Assembly (NCBI RefSeq): GCF_025252405.1
Contig: NZ_CP104307.1
Coordinates: forward strand, 682,001 to 746,000
DNA length: 64,000 nucleotides
Reading direction: 5' to 3'
Source of the DNA: Flavobacterium sp. TR2
GTDB lineage: Bacteria; Bacteroidota; Bacteroidia; Flavobacteriales; Flavobacteriaceae
Every line of letters starts with the position of its first letter. Positions within the stretch are counted from its first letter, which is position 1. Both the position numbers and the translations under genes were made by a program. The notes under the pieces are model-generated. The model did no database searches and was not told the origin of the DNA. It worked only from the letters and a program-made list of their open reading frames with translations. Below are positions 27,105-36,242 of the stretch, piece after piece.

Positions 27105-29390
27105 TTAACGAATAATCATCACTTTTTTAACTTTCGTTTCTCCTCCGTCTTCGGCAGAAATAAAAACCATATAAACGCCAGAGGCCACTTTGTATTTGCC
27201 AAAAGCAGTAGTATCCCATTCAATAGTTCCGCCAGAAGCTGTTACTTCGTAAACTAAATTTCCTTCGATATCTGTGATTTTAACATTGGCTTTATCAATT
27301 AATCCAGCAACTTTCACAGTTCCCGTATAGGTTGGGCGCACTGGATTTGGATACACATATACATTGCTCAAATCGTCGCTTGCTCCTGTTGCAATTCCAT
27401 TAAACGAAACCAGCCCTTTATTGGTGGCAATAAAAACTTCTCCTGTTTTAGCATTTATCTTAACATCAGTGACATCATTGCTTGGCAATGGAGAATTGTT
27501 TATTGTAAAATGATATTTGGTTTCCTGGCCGTTTGGCGAAACCATAAAAACACCAGAATCTGCAGTCCCGATCCATTTATTATTCGCTCCGTCAACAGCA
27601 ATAGAAGTAATGAATTGCTCGTATAATAATTCTTGCGCCAAATCATCTTCGTTTATAATAATAGGATTTGCTTTTAACTGACTTTCCGACTGAAAATTGC
27701 TGACATTGGACAAAACTCTAAGCCCTTTTGTTGTTCCTATCCAAAGCTGATTTTTTGTATCTATTGCTAATGCTCTAACATCGGCTATAGGTAAATTTCC
27801 GGCATCGACCCCAAAAGTCATTTTTTTGAATGTATTGGCACTTTCATTAAAACCAACAACTCCATCTTTACTGGTTCCAATCCATTTTACGTTATTGCGA
27901 TCAATAACCAGACTGGAATAATTGCTTTCTTCGGCATTATCCAAAATAGAAGTCATGGCATAACTCCCCCATTGTCCATTTGTTTTTAAAACTTTCAGAC
28001 CATTTTTAATTCGGCTATTTGTTACCCAAAGATTTGCAGCTTTATCAAATGCTGCTGCATTGATTCGGACATCAATATAGTCTGGACCTTCTGTAGCTAT
28101 AGATTCCAAACCGCTATTTTTTTCATTATATAAAAAATTCGGCACGTCATTTTCAATTTTCACCAGACCCGAAAAGAAAGAGCTTGCATAAACTTGTTTT
28201 TCGTTGTTCGGATTAACGAGAACTTTTGTAATAGATTTTGCATCATACACTTCAGAGTATGGAATGTTTAGCCATCCTGAAGCATTATACCTGCTGACTC
28301 CATAATTATCTAAAGGATATGGGTTATATGAAGCATCATAATCACCGTAAACTGCCCACAAAACGCTTGAACCCGCGTCGATAGCAAAAATATTGTTGCG
28401 AACTGGCCCAGCTGGAGTATTATTTTCAAAAGCGGCGACATTTGTAAGTGAAGAAGCAAAGAGCCCTTTTTCTTTTGTTCCAATAAAAATTTGGTTTCCA
28501 ACTGCCGTTGCACAGCTAAAATTCAACGTATTATCCAGCACCTGAGAATTTGAAATTTGTCGATTCAGCACCATCTGATTATTATACACATAAACAGTAT
28601 TGGCAGTTGTGACAAATAGATTATGATTTTTTGCTCTTGTATCAACGGCTGTTTGGGGTAGCTGGAAAAAACCGACAAAGGTATTCGAATTGAATCTGTG
28701 AATATATCCAGAATCATTTATCGCAATAAGTTCAGCATCCAAAGTCTCGACGCTTGACCAACTTCCTCCTGTTACAACCGACCACTGATTATAGTCTATA
28801 AGATTTGCATTTGTCTTATCTGCTTTTCTAATGCCGCTTGATGTTGCCGCAAAAATGAATCCGTTAAATAAGGTGGTTTGCTTCACGCTTATTTCTGCTC
28901 CATTGTCGCCAATAAAATAAGTGTCGCCAAACTGAGAAGTCTTCAAATTGAATTGCACAATTCCGAAATCGCAAGAAACATAGACCATTCCATTATCTTC
29001 CATAAAATGATTGATCTTTTTTGTGTTTGCCGGCAGTTGTTTGTTAATTATGTCAACTTTTTTCAGAATACTTCCATCACCTTCATTGACTAAAATCATC
29101 AAGCCATTTTCGTAACCGATTATTGTTTTTTTGAATGCTTCACTATAATAAACTGCAGAAATTGTCTGACCTGATAGTCCATCAACGGTAGTTGTTGACT
29201 TAAGAATATTTGTGGACACGTTTTTTGAAAACAAGGCATTTTCTGAAGCCGCAAATACACTTGTAGCCGACTCAGAAATATCTTTTATTTCATTAAATGA
29301 GAAATATCCCTGCCAAGACAGTTTGCCCTGCGCTCCGCAAAACTGAATGAGAAGTAAAAACAAACCGCAGCAAAATACTTTTTTCATCAT
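27105..29390 (-). CDS. porZ: PorZ, type IX secretion system component
   Basis: A surface protein of the T9SS attachment complex, which passes A-LPS or its equivalent to PorU for anchoring cargo. 761 residues, close to the 776 of P. gingivalis PorZ. A signal peptide (MMKKVFCCGLFLLLIQFCGAQ) is followed by two seven-bladed beta-propellers with two-component-regulator-type blades (WIGTSKDGVVGFN, LWIGTTKGLRVLSN, KWIGTADSGVF, about 35-660). The C-terminal T9SS sorting-type domain (about 675-761) has VYVYPNPVRPTYTG and ends KVKKVMIIR. A TATATTTG element (29410-29417, minus strand) lies just upstream. Confidence 0.88.
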   Translation of the reverse strand: MMKKVFCCGLFLLLIQFCGAQGKLSWQGYFSFNEIKDISESATSVFAASENALFSKNVSTNILKSTTTVDGLSGQTISAVYYSEAFKKTIIGYENGLMILVNEGDGSILKKVDIINKQLPANTKKINHFMEDNGMVYVSCDFGIVQFNLKTSQFGDTYFIGDNGAEISVKQTTLFNGFIFAATSSGIRKADKTNANLIDYNQWSVVTGGSWSSVETLDAELIAINDSGYIHRFNSNTFVGFFQLPQTAVDTRAKNHNLFVTTANTVYVYNNQMVLNRQISNSQVLDNTLNFSCATAVGNQIFIGTKEKGLFASSLTNVAAFENNTPAGPVRNNIFAIDAGSSVLWAVYGDYDASYNPYPLDNYGVSRYNASGWLNIPYSEVYDAKSITKVLVNPNNEKQVYASSFFSGLVKIENDVPNFLYNEKNSGLESIATEGPDYIDVRINAAAFDKAANLWVTNSRIKNGLKVLKTNGQWGSYAMTSILDNAEESNYSSLVIDRNNVKWIGTSKDGVVGFNESANTFKKMTFGVDAGNLPIADVRALAIDTKNQLWIGTTKGLRVLSNVSNFQSESQLKANPIIINEDDLAQELLYEQFITSIAVDGANNKWIGTADSGVFMVSPNGQETKYHFTINNSPLPSNDVTDVKINAKTGEVFIATNKGLVSFNGIATGASDDLSNVYVYPNPVRPTYTGTVKVAGLIDKANVKITDIEGNLVYEVTASGGTIEWDTTAFGKYKVASGVYMVFISAEDGGETKVKKVMIIR

Positions 29391-29459
29391 TTAATATATT
29401 CGATTAGGGCAAATATACTACAAACAAGATTTTATTTAATTTTTAGCACAAATAAAATA

Positions 29460-29490
29460 CCCCCGATATCTTATGCAGATAATCGAGGGC
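29460..29490. terminator. Terminator between gdhA and porZ
   Basis: An inverted repeat of CCCCCGAT...ATCGAGGG type with inner pairing around ATGC, flanked by A/T runs on both sides. It lies 25 bases downstream of the gdhA stop. Confidence 0.7.
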
Positions 29491-29515
29491 ATTTTTTTAT
29501 AGTTGTAAGTAAATC

Positions 29516-30859
29516 TTAAACGACACCTTGCGCAAGCATCGCATCGGCTACTTTTACAAATCCCGCAATGTTTGCTCCTTTTACGTAGTTAACATATCCG
29601 TCTTCTTCAGCACCGTATTTTTTACATTGGTTATGAATTCCAACCATGATATCTTTCAATCTCAAATCTACCTCTTCACTAGTCCAATTCAAACGGATTG
29701 AGTTTTGAGTCATTTCTAATCCAGAAGCAGCAACACCTCCAGCGTTTGCAGCTTTTCCTGGTGCAAATAACACTTTGTTGTCTAAGAAAAGTTTAATAGC
29801 ATCTAAAGTAGAAGGCATATTTGCAGCTTCTGTTACGCATAAAACGCCATTATCAATTAATTTCTTAGCATCATCTCCGTTTAATTCGTTTTGAGTAGCA
29901 CATGGAATTGCGATATCTACTTTTACTTCCCAAGGGCTTTTTCCTTTATGGAAAATAGCATTTGGATATTTCTCTAAATATCTTTCTGCTCTGTTATCTC
30001 CTGTAGCTCTCATCTCAACCATATGGTCGATTTTTTCTCCAGAAATTCCTTCTTCATCATAAATGTATCCGTCAGGTCCAGAAATTGTAACTACTTTACC
30101 TCCTAATTCATTTACTTTTAAAGCTACTCCCCAAGCCACATTTCCGAATCCAGAAATTGCCACTCTTTTTCCTTTAATCTCATGACCAATAGTACGAAGC
30201 ATTTGATCTGTAAAATAAACTACTCCATATCCTGTAGCTTCTGGTCTGATTAATGAACCTCCGTAAGCCAAACCTTTACCAGTTAAAACTCCAGTAAATT
30301 CATTTCTAATTCTTTTGTACTGTCCAAACAAATAACCAATTTCTCTTGCTCCCACACCAATATCTCCAGCAGGAACGTCAAGGTCTGGCCCAATATGACG
30401 GCATAATTCTGTCATAAACGACTGGCAGAAACGCATAATTTCTCCGTCAGATTTTCCTTCTGGGTCAAAATCAGATCCTCCTTTACCTCCACCCATTGGA
30501 AGCGTTGTCAAACTGTTTTTGAAAACTTGTTCGAAAGCCAAGAATTTTAAAACTGATAAATTTACGGTATGGTGAAATCTGATTCCTCCTTTGTAAGGTC
30601 CAATTGCAGAGTTCATCTGAATTCTAAAACCTCTATTTACAATAATTTCTCCTTTATCGTCTACCCACGGAACTCTAAATATTATTGATCTTTCCGGTTC
30701 AGCGATTCTTAAAAGAATATTCTTTCCATCGTATTTTTTACGTTCAGATATAAACGGAATTACAGTTTCTGCAAATTCTCTAACAGCTTGAAGAAATTCT
30801 GGCTCATTTGGATTTTTTGACTCAACAAGAGCCATAAATTCATTTATTTTTTGTTCCAT
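29516..30859 (-). CDS. gdhA: Glutamate dehydrogenase (NADP-type)
   Basis: Reversibly aminates 2-oxoglutarate to glutamate in the cytoplasm. 447 residues, the typical length of the hexameric small-subunit enzyme. Substrate-site residues include Lys90 in IGPYKGGIRFH and the catalytic Lys126 in LPMGGGKGGSDFDPEG. The Rossmann motif is RVAISGFGNVAWG (about 230-245). NADP preference is inferred from similarity to E. coli GdhA-type sequences. A TATCTTTG element (30953-30960, minus strand) lies about 95 bases upstream. Monocistronic, with a terminator at 29460-29490. Confidence 0.95.
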   Translation of the reverse strand: MEQKINEFMALVESKNPNEPEFLQAVREFAETVIPFISERKKYDGKNILLRIAEPERSIIFRVPWVDDKGEIIVNRGFRIQMNSAIGPYKGGIRFHHTVNLSVLKFLAFEQVFKNSLTTLPMGGGKGGSDFDPEGKSDGEIMRFCQSFMTELCRHIGPDLDVPAGDIGVGAREIGYLFGQYKRIRNEFTGVLTGKGLAYGGSLIRPEATGYGVVYFTDQMLRTIGHEIKGKRVAISGFGNVAWGVALKVNELGGKVVTISGPDGYIYDEEGISGEKIDHMVEMRATGDNRAERYLEKYPNAIFHKGKSPWEVKVDIAIPCATQNELNGDDAKKLIDNGVLCVTEAANMPSTLDAIKLFLDNKVLFAPGKAANAGGVAASGLEMTQNSIRLNWTSEEVDLRLKDIMVGIHNQCKKYGAEEDGYVNYVKGANIAGFVKVADAMLAQGVV

Positions 30860-31134
30860 CTTTGAAATAAATTTTCAGATAATTTTAGACTTAAATTTTT
30901 ACTCTTATAAAATAAGAAATCACGTTTAAGAAAACGTTTTCGTTTTAACCGACAAAGATATAGCAAATAATGATTCGAAGTTATATTTTTCACTTTTTTA
31001 AAGCGATTTGTGTTTTTTTCAAACATTCCAAAAAAAACACATTTTTCATGTAGGTGTTTACATATAAAACACCTTTTAAAAGTTAGTAAATTAAGTATTT
31101 TGTTACTTATTTTTCAATACAGCGATTTAATATT

Positions 31135-31163
31135 TTGAATCGATTATGTTTTTTATATATTTG
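31135..31163 (+). promoter_or_regulatory. Bacteroidota promoter for the 31187 gene
   Basis: TTG (31135-31137), an 18-bp spacer, then TATATTTG (31156-31163). The transcript would start near 31170, which rules out the upstream GTG at 31166 and supports the ATG at 31187. The rest of the 327-base region from 30860 is AT-rich with no ORF I trust. Confidence 0.78.
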
Positions 31164-31186
31164 CCGTGATTTGTAAGCCCTCAAGT

Positions 31187-31978
31187 ATGTCTAAACCCCT
31201 ATTTATCACATTATTTGCCTTGTTCGGCATCACAACTGCTGTATCAGCGCAAGGACTCGCACAAGAGATCGGAATCTATGCTGGCCCAGTAACTTTACAG
31301 TCCGATTTTGGCGAAAGAAATAACTTTGATACGAATGTTGGAAACACAGGTTACGGCATCGGAATTATGCACTTCATCAACTTTTCTGCCAATAATAATA
31401 GAGAAAATTATTTTACAGAACATTTTAAAGTAAGATCTGATCTGTCGTACAGCAGAACTACTTTAAAACATTTTGGACAGTGGGTTGAAAGAAAACCGAA
31501 CGGAATCTTTGCTCAGCAGCTGAAAAATATGCACGCAAGCTCTAGTATTGTAGGCTTAGGTGCTCAAGTAGAATTTTCTCCTTTTATGAAAATTCACGAC
31601 TTCGAAAACTCAGTTGGTAGCTTTAGTCCGTATGGAGCTTTAGGGTTTCAGGTGAACTATTATTCAACTAAAATTGGATCTCATTTAGGAGATATTAATC
31701 TGCCTGATGTGACTCCAGGAAAATACCTAACTCCATCTGATGGGCGTCCGCATGGTTTTTCTACCGAAACCGGTGTGGTTTTATCTGCAACAGCCGCAGT
31801 CGGGGTTCATTACAAATTGACTGACATGAGCGATTTAATGTTTGAAACTCGTTTCCAAATGTATAACTCGGATTGGATCGACGGATTAAACCCAAATAAA
31901 GATATTTACAAAGAAAACAAATCTAACGACTGGCAGGTTTGGTTTAACTTCGGATACATTTACTATTTAGAGTTTTAA
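31187..31978 (+). CDS. THC0290_0291 family secreted protein
   Basis: About 263 residues, beginning MSKPLFITLFALFGITTAVSA, a signal peptide cleaved before QGLAQEIG. An upstream GTG in frame at 31166 sits on the promoter and is rejected. The mature part has alternating beta-strands with Gly and aromatic residues (IGIYAGPVTLQSDFG, FSPYGALGFQVNYYSTKIG) and a C-terminal aromatic (YIYYLEF). This is the look of an outer-membrane or outer-membrane-associated beta-barrel. I recognise it as the flavobacterial THC0290_0291 family, whose function is unknown to me. Its terminator is at 32004-32038. Confidence 0.75.
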   Translation: MSKPLFITLFALFGITTAVSAQGLAQEIGIYAGPVTLQSDFGERNNFDTNVGNTGYGIGIMHFINFSANNNRENYFTEHFKVRSDLSYSRTTLKHFGQWVERKPNGIFAQQLKNMHASSSIVGLGAQVEFSPFMKIHDFENSVGSFSPYGALGFQVNYYSTKIGSHLGDINLPDVTPGKYLTPSDGRPHGFSTETGVVLSATAAVGVHYKLTDMSDLMFETRFQMYNSDWIDGLNPNKDIYKENKSNDWQVWFNFGYIYYLEF

Positions 31979-32003
31979 ATCTCAATAATTCAACATAAAA
32001 AAT

Positions 32004-32038
32004 CCCAAATTCCAAAATAACTAAAATTGGAATTTGGG
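32004..32038. terminator. Terminator of the GGAATTT family
   Basis: A 12-bp perfect stem CCCAAATTCCAA (32004-32015) / TTGGAATTTGGG (32027-32038), followed by TTTTTTATTTTTTGG. It lies between convergent genes. It is nearly the same as the terminator at 47248-47279. Confidence 0.85.
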
Positions 32039-32060
32039 TTTTTTATTTTTTGGGATTTAA

Positions 32061-33203
32061 TTAAGCTAAAGCCTGCTCCAAATCGGCTATTAAATCTTCT
32101 GCATCTTCAATACCAACGCTTAATCTAACCAAATCATCAGTTATACCAACTTCTGCTCTCTTATCTGCAGGAATTGAGGCGTGTGTCATTAATGCCGGAT
32201 GATTAGCCAATGATTCTACTCCGCCTAAAGATTCAGCAAGAGTAAATACTTTCAGCTTTTCTAAAAACGCGATAGAATCTTCTTTTTTTCCCGATTTGAA
32301 ATCGAAAGAAACCATTCCTCCAAAAGCCTTCATTTGTTTCTTTGCAATTTCATGAAACGGGTGATTCTTTAAACCTGGATAATACACCGTTTTAATCTTG
32401 GGGTGACTGCTTAAAAACTCCACCACTTTTTCTCCATTTTCGCAATGTCTCTGAACTCTTAAAGCCAAAGTCTTGATTCCTCTTAAAACCAAAAAGCTAT
32501 CCATTGGCCCAAGTGTTGCTCCTGTAGCAAACTGCTGAAAATGCAATTGATCTCCAAGGGCTGCGTCTTTTACAATTAAAGCACCCGCAATAACATCAGA
32601 GTGTCCTCCTAAATATTTTGTTGCAGAGTGCATTACAATATCAGCTCCTAAATCTAAAGGTTTCTGCAAATATGGCGTTGCAAAAGTATTATCTACAGCA
32701 AGAAGAATTTTTTTCTCTTGTGTAATTTTTGCTATTTCCTGAATATCCGCCAATTTCATTAATGGATTGGTTGGCGTTTCTACCCAAATCAGTTTAGTGT
32801 TTTCGTTGATTAGACTTTTCAGTTTTTCGATATTCGTCATATCAACAAAATGAAATTTAATACCCGAATCTTTATATACGCGCGAGAACATTCTGTACGT
32901 TCCTCCATATAAATCATCCATTGCAATGATTTCGTCTCCAGCTTTAAAAGATCTTAAAACACAATCTGTAGCAGCAAGACCAGACGAAAATGCCAATCCG
33001 CGCGTTCCGTTTTCAATACTTGCTAAAGCGTCTTCTAAAGCAGTACGCGTAGGATTAGACGCCCTACTGTATTCGTAATCCGCCAAAGGTTTTCCTGGGC
33101 TTGTTTGCACAAATGTTGAAGTCTGGTACACTGGCGGCATAACTGCACCTGTGCTTGGATCATGATGCTGTCCTCCGTGTATTACTTTTGTATTGAATTT
33201 CAT
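32061..33203 (-). CDS. Cystathionine gamma-synthase/lyase (PLP Cys/Met metabolism enzyme)
   Basis: 380 residues, a cytoplasmic PLP enzyme of the trans-sulfuration family. PLP-binding residues are seen: YEYSRASNPTRTALE (Tyr/Arg of the neighbouring subunit), LIWVETPTNPLMK, AVDNTFATPYLQKPL with Asp171, and the Schiff-base Lys196 in MHSATKYLGGHSDV. The FGGMVSFDFKSG and LAESLGGVESL segments near the end are family hallmarks. Gamma-synthase (methionine synthesis) and gamma-lyase (cysteine synthesis) cannot be separated by eye. It is alone on this strand, divergent from the 33308 lipoprotein. Confidence 0.9.
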   Translation of the reverse strand: MKFNTKVIHGGQHHDPSTGAVMPPVYQTSTFVQTSPGKPLADYEYSRASNPTRTALEDALASIENGTRGLAFSSGLAATDCVLRSFKAGDEIIAMDDLYGGTYRMFSRVYKDSGIKFHFVDMTNIEKLKSLINENTKLIWVETPTNPLMKLADIQEIAKITQEKKILLAVDNTFATPYLQKPLDLGADIVMHSATKYLGGHSDVIAGALIVKDAALGDQLHFQQFATGATLGPMDSFLVLRGIKTLALRVQRHCENGEKVVEFLSSHPKIKTVYYPGLKNHPFHEIAKKQMKAFGGMVSFDFKSGKKEDSIAFLEKLKVFTLAESLGGVESLANHPALMTHASIPADKRAEVGITDDLVRLSVGIEDAEDLIADLEQALA

Positions 33204-33307
33204 ATAGTTATAAATTTAAATTCCTTAATTCTTTTACAAATTTACCGCTTAATTTATTTTATCGCGACACAACTTCTTACCTTTGTAGATAATTAACACT
33301 TTTTGAT

Positions 33308-34051
33308 ATGAAAAATTACATATTTATAATCTTTTTGTGTTTGATTTTTACAAGTTGCAAAAAAGAGCTTTCATTTGAAAATGAAACGTTTGAAGAGAAA
33401 TCTACTGTCCCGTGCACCAATGACTGTCCAAAAATCACGATAGAAGTTCCAATAGCTAAAAATAATAAAACAGCATCAGACAGCATTAATAAAAAAGTCT
33501 TTGCTGTCATAAAAGAGATTGTCTTTTTTGAAGAAGATTCCGTAAAAGTCGATGACTACAAATCGTTGGCAAAATCGTTTATTGCTTCATACGAAGAAAT
33601 GCATCAAAAATTTCCAAATGATACTTTTGGTTGGGAAGCAAAGATTATTGGCAATGTCGAATTTGAATCTGATCAGGTTTTAAATCTTAAAATCGACCAC
33701 TATACTTTTACTGGCGGTGCTCATGGATATCAGGGCTACCGATCATTGCTATTCGATAAAAAAACAGGAAAAACAATTTTCAACAGACAATTATTTAAAA
33801 ACGAAAATGAGTTTAAGGCTTTCGCTGAAAAAACTTTTAGAACAAAATATAAAATCCCAAAAAAATCGAATATTAATGCAACCGGATTAATGTTTGAAAA
33901 TGATAAATTCCAACTGCCTCAAAACATTTTCTACACTTCTGCAGGTTTGCTTTTATATTACAACTCATACGAAGCCGCATCTTATGCAGATGGCCCAAAA
34001 GAGCTTTTATTTCCTTATGAAGAAGTAAAAAAGTATTTGAATTTTCAATAA
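33308..34051 (+). CDS. RsiV/DUF3298-like lipoprotein
   Basis: 247 residues with a lipobox (LIFTSCKK) giving a lipid-anchored Cys at about residue 17. A DUF4163-like N-terminal part (about 35-125) is followed by the DUF3298 core with LKIDHYTFTGGAHGYQGYRSLLF (in pieces, around 130-160) and a C-terminal LLLYYNSYEAASYADGP. Domains of this kind occur in B. subtilis RsiV, which binds lysozyme, but here there is no anti-sigma segment. The role, perhaps in the envelope, is unknown. A TACCTTTG -7-like element lies at 33278-33285. Confidence 0.8.
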   Translation: MKNYIFIIFLCLIFTSCKKELSFENETFEEKSTVPCTNDCPKITIEVPIAKNNKTASDSINKKVFAVIKEIVFFEEDSVKVDDYKSLAKSFIASYEEMHQKFPNDTFGWEAKIIGNVEFESDQVLNLKIDHYTFTGGAHGYQGYRSLLFDKKTGKTIFNRQLFKNENEFKAFAEKTFRTKYKIPKKSNINATGLMFENDKFQLPQNIFYTSAGLLLYYNSYEAASYADGPKELLFPYEEVKKYLNFQ

Positions 34052-34074
34052 AAGAAACAATTTATCAAAATGTT

Positions 34075-34098
34075 AGACGCACTGCAGTGCGTCTCTAC
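34075..34098. repeat. GACGCACTGC palindromic repeat, copy 1
   Basis: AGACGCACTGCAGTGCGTCT is a perfect 20-bp palindrome, followed by CTAC. The centre is CTGCAG where the copies at 49068 and 49144 have CTGCGG. Intergenic, after the RsiV-like gene. Confidence 0.8.
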
Positions 34099-34140
34099 AG
34101 AAAAACCTTTGTTACTTTCTATCTCTAAACCTTTGAACCT

Positions 34141-35286
34141 TTACTGCACATCATACTTCATTTTACGCAAAACCCTCAAAGCTTCTTTAAACGAAGTATA
34201 AACTTGCCTGTAAGGTTTGAGAAGCAATTTTGCATCAATTAGTTTTTGTCGCGCATCTTCGAAACCATTCAAATAGCAGATCATAAAAGTAGAAGGCAGA
34301 TTTTCTAAATCTTTCATTTCCCGTTCAGACAGGGTAATTTCTTTTTGGAGTTTGGCCAATAAAGCCATATTCGAATTGTAGATATGATACAGCATTTTAC
34401 GGTTAAATTCTGGCGGCTGAAAAAGCATCTGACGGTCTATTTTATAGTATCCGTTGTCAAAAAAATGAATTGTTTGCTCCTCTAACGGATAATAGCTCGT
34501 TTTGTCATTCAGCCCTAGAGGAACATATTCTGTAATGGTAAAAGTATCATCATTATAATCTATCGTAACCACATCCTGCGCAGAATAAAAAAGCTTAATC
34601 TGTTCGTTGATCAATTCGATATCAACACGGGACAAATAGGTTTTTTCACGAAGTTTCTTCGGAACTCCCGCCCAACAGATTACAAACAATTCTTTAAAAA
34701 CGCGATATTTTGGCGACATATCCTTGTGCCTAAAATTCATGAAATCGATAACGCCGTCTAAAGTATACTGAATGCTGTTTCTAGAACTGTTTTCAATTCC
34801 AATTACCGTTTCTGTATTCTGATTGTTTTTCTCGATTTCTTCATGTTCTTCTAGCGGAATCGAATTACTGCCCCGCCTCACAAAAACACTGTTGGCAAGA
34901 ATCGTATGAATTCCTTTTTTGAAGTACGAAATTTTACTTTTAGGTTTTATGGTAACCAGACCGATTACTTTGTCTTTTGGAAGATTTGGAAATGGGACGT
35001 TTTCGTATTGAATTTTTGGAGGATTTTCTAAAAAAGCATTGACTAGATTCTGAATTCGGCTGTCATCGAAGAAATCGTCGCCGACAATTTCGTTGTCCTG
35101 ATCTTCTACTCCAACTACGATATAAGAATTATTATTTGGGTTGGAATTGGACAAGGCGCAAATATGCTTTAGAAACTTGCCTTTCCCTTCTCTCGAATGA
35201 AGATTCAATTGCCTTTTCTTATCATAAAAACTGCTTTCGTCATTATGAGCGAGGAGATTTTTAATTAAAAGGCGTTTATTAATCAT
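34141..35286 (-). CDS. AlbA_2 (Schlafen-type) domain protein
   Basis: 381 residues. The N-terminal AlbA_2/divergent AAA-4 domain (about 10-140) has the pattern E-x-x-x-x-[DE]-x-K with FLKHICALSNSNPNNNSYIVVGVEDQDNEI (in pieces) and FVRRGSNSIPLEEHEEIE. The middle and C-terminal part (about 175-381) is not recognised and is rich in charged and aromatic residues. There is no signal peptide or membrane helix. Proteins with this domain occur as putative transcriptional regulators and in some phage-defence contexts. No defence partners are seen here. It is flanked by a repeat-rich spacer. Confidence 0.78.
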   Translation of the reverse strand: MINKRLLIKNLLAHNDESSFYDKKRQLNLHSREGKGKFLKHICALSNSNPNNNSYIVVGVEDQDNEIVGDDFFDDSRIQNLVNAFLENPPKIQYENVPFPNLPKDKVIGLVTIKPKSKISYFKKGIHTILANSVFVRRGSNSIPLEEHEEIEKNNQNTETVIGIENSSRNSIQYTLDGVIDFMNFRHKDMSPKYRVFKELFVICWAGVPKKLREKTYLSRVDIELINEQIKLFYSAQDVVTIDYNDDTFTITEYVPLGLNDKTSYYPLEEQTIHFFDNGYYKIDRQMLFQPPEFNRKMLYHIYNSNMALLAKLQKEITLSEREMKDLENLPSTFMICYLNGFEDARQKLIDAKLLLKPYRQVYTSFKEALRVLRKMKYDVQ

Positions 35287-35400
35287 TGTTTTAGACTTCT
35301 TATATTTTAGACATTAGACTTCCTAGGCTACCGAACTTTAGATTTTAGACTTCTTAAATTTAAATTATTGAAATCTAAGAAGTCTAAGTTAGTCTAAAAA
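35287..35400. repeat. TAGACTTCTTA repeats with an inverted copy
   Basis: Several copies of TTAGACTTCTTA-like words. One (35345-35356) has its exact reverse complement TAAGAAGTCTAA at 35376-35387. It lies between an SDR and an AlbA_2 gene on the same strand and may end SDR transcription. Confidence 0.65.
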
Positions 35401-35401
35401 T

Positions 35402-36157
35402 CTAAATATTCTTCTTAACAATTGTCGAAGAGGCCTGCGCCGTGCTCATGACAACCAAATCCGCAATATTAACATGATATGGTCTTGAAACCACAAAATG
35501 GATAATATCAGCAATATCTTCAGCCTGCAACGGATCAAATCCTTTGTAGACATTTGCCGCTCTTTCGACATCTCCTTTAAAACGGACTTCGCTGAATTCA
35601 GTCGCAACCATTCCTGGGTGAATGCCACCAACTCTAATTCCAAACGGGTTTAAATCGATTCGCATTCCAGCTGTAATGGCATCAACCGCGTGTTTAGAAC
35701 CGCAGTATACATTTCCGTTAGGATACACTTCTTTGGCAGCTGTTGAACCAATATTAATAATATGCCCAGATTGTCTCTCAACCATCTGAGGAATTATCGC
35801 TTTAGAAACGTACAAAAGTCCTTTTACATTAATATCAATCATCGCATCCCAATCGTCTAAATCTCCATTTTGGATAGGATCTAAACCATGCGCATTTCCT
35901 GCATTATTAATTAAAACGTCGATTGTCGAAAAATCGTTTGGCAAAGCACCTATTTTTTCAAGAACCTCTTTTTTGTTTCGGACATCAAATGCTAAAGAAT
36001 GCACTTCGGTAAAAGCAGAAAGTTCTTTTTGAAGTTCTTCCAAACGGTCTATACGTCTGCCGCAAAGCACAACCTTGAAATTATTTTTTGCTAAAATCTG
36101 AGCGGTCGCTTTTCCTATTCCGCTCGTAGCGCCAGTAATTAAAACTGTTTTTTTCAT
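35402..36157 (-). CDS. Short-chain dehydrogenase/reductase
   Basis: 251 residues. The Rossmann motif is ITGATSGIGKATA (residues 7-19), the NNAG motif is in VLINNAGNAHG, and the catalytic triad is Ser in INIGSTAAKE plus Tyr/Lys in YCGSKHAVD. PGMVATEFSEVRF after the active site is the classical PG motif. It resembles YdfG-type 3-hydroxy acid/serine dehydrogenases. No signal peptide; NADP preference (GRRIDRL after strand 2). It is a single gene. Confidence 0.9.
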   Translation of the reverse strand: MKKTVLITGATSGIGKATAQILAKNNFKVVLCGRRIDRLEELQKELSAFTEVHSLAFDVRNKKEVLEKIGALPNDFSTIDVLINNAGNAHGLDPIQNGDLDDWDAMIDINVKGLLYVSKAIIPQMVERQSGHIINIGSTAAKEVYPNGNVYCGSKHAVDAITAGMRIDLNPFGIRVGGIHPGMVATEFSEVRFKGDVERAANVYKGFDPLQAEDIADIIHFVVSRPYHVNIADLVVMSTAQASSTIVKKNI

Positions 36158-36242
36158 TTTATTTTTTTCATTTTGCTACAGATTAAAAGAATTTAATGAT
36201 TTTTCAATCTGTAAAAATTCTTTTAATCTGCGGCAAATATTT

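Noticed and set aside
30860..31026. ORF-like frame upstream of gdhA on the minus strand
   Set aside because: Its sequence overlaps the likely gdhA promoter, with a Lys/Phe-rich composition and no family features.
34075..34098. Palindrome as a transcription terminator
   Set aside because: The T tract expected of a terminator is missing, and the same sequence occurs elsewhere without gene ends, so I list it as a repeat.
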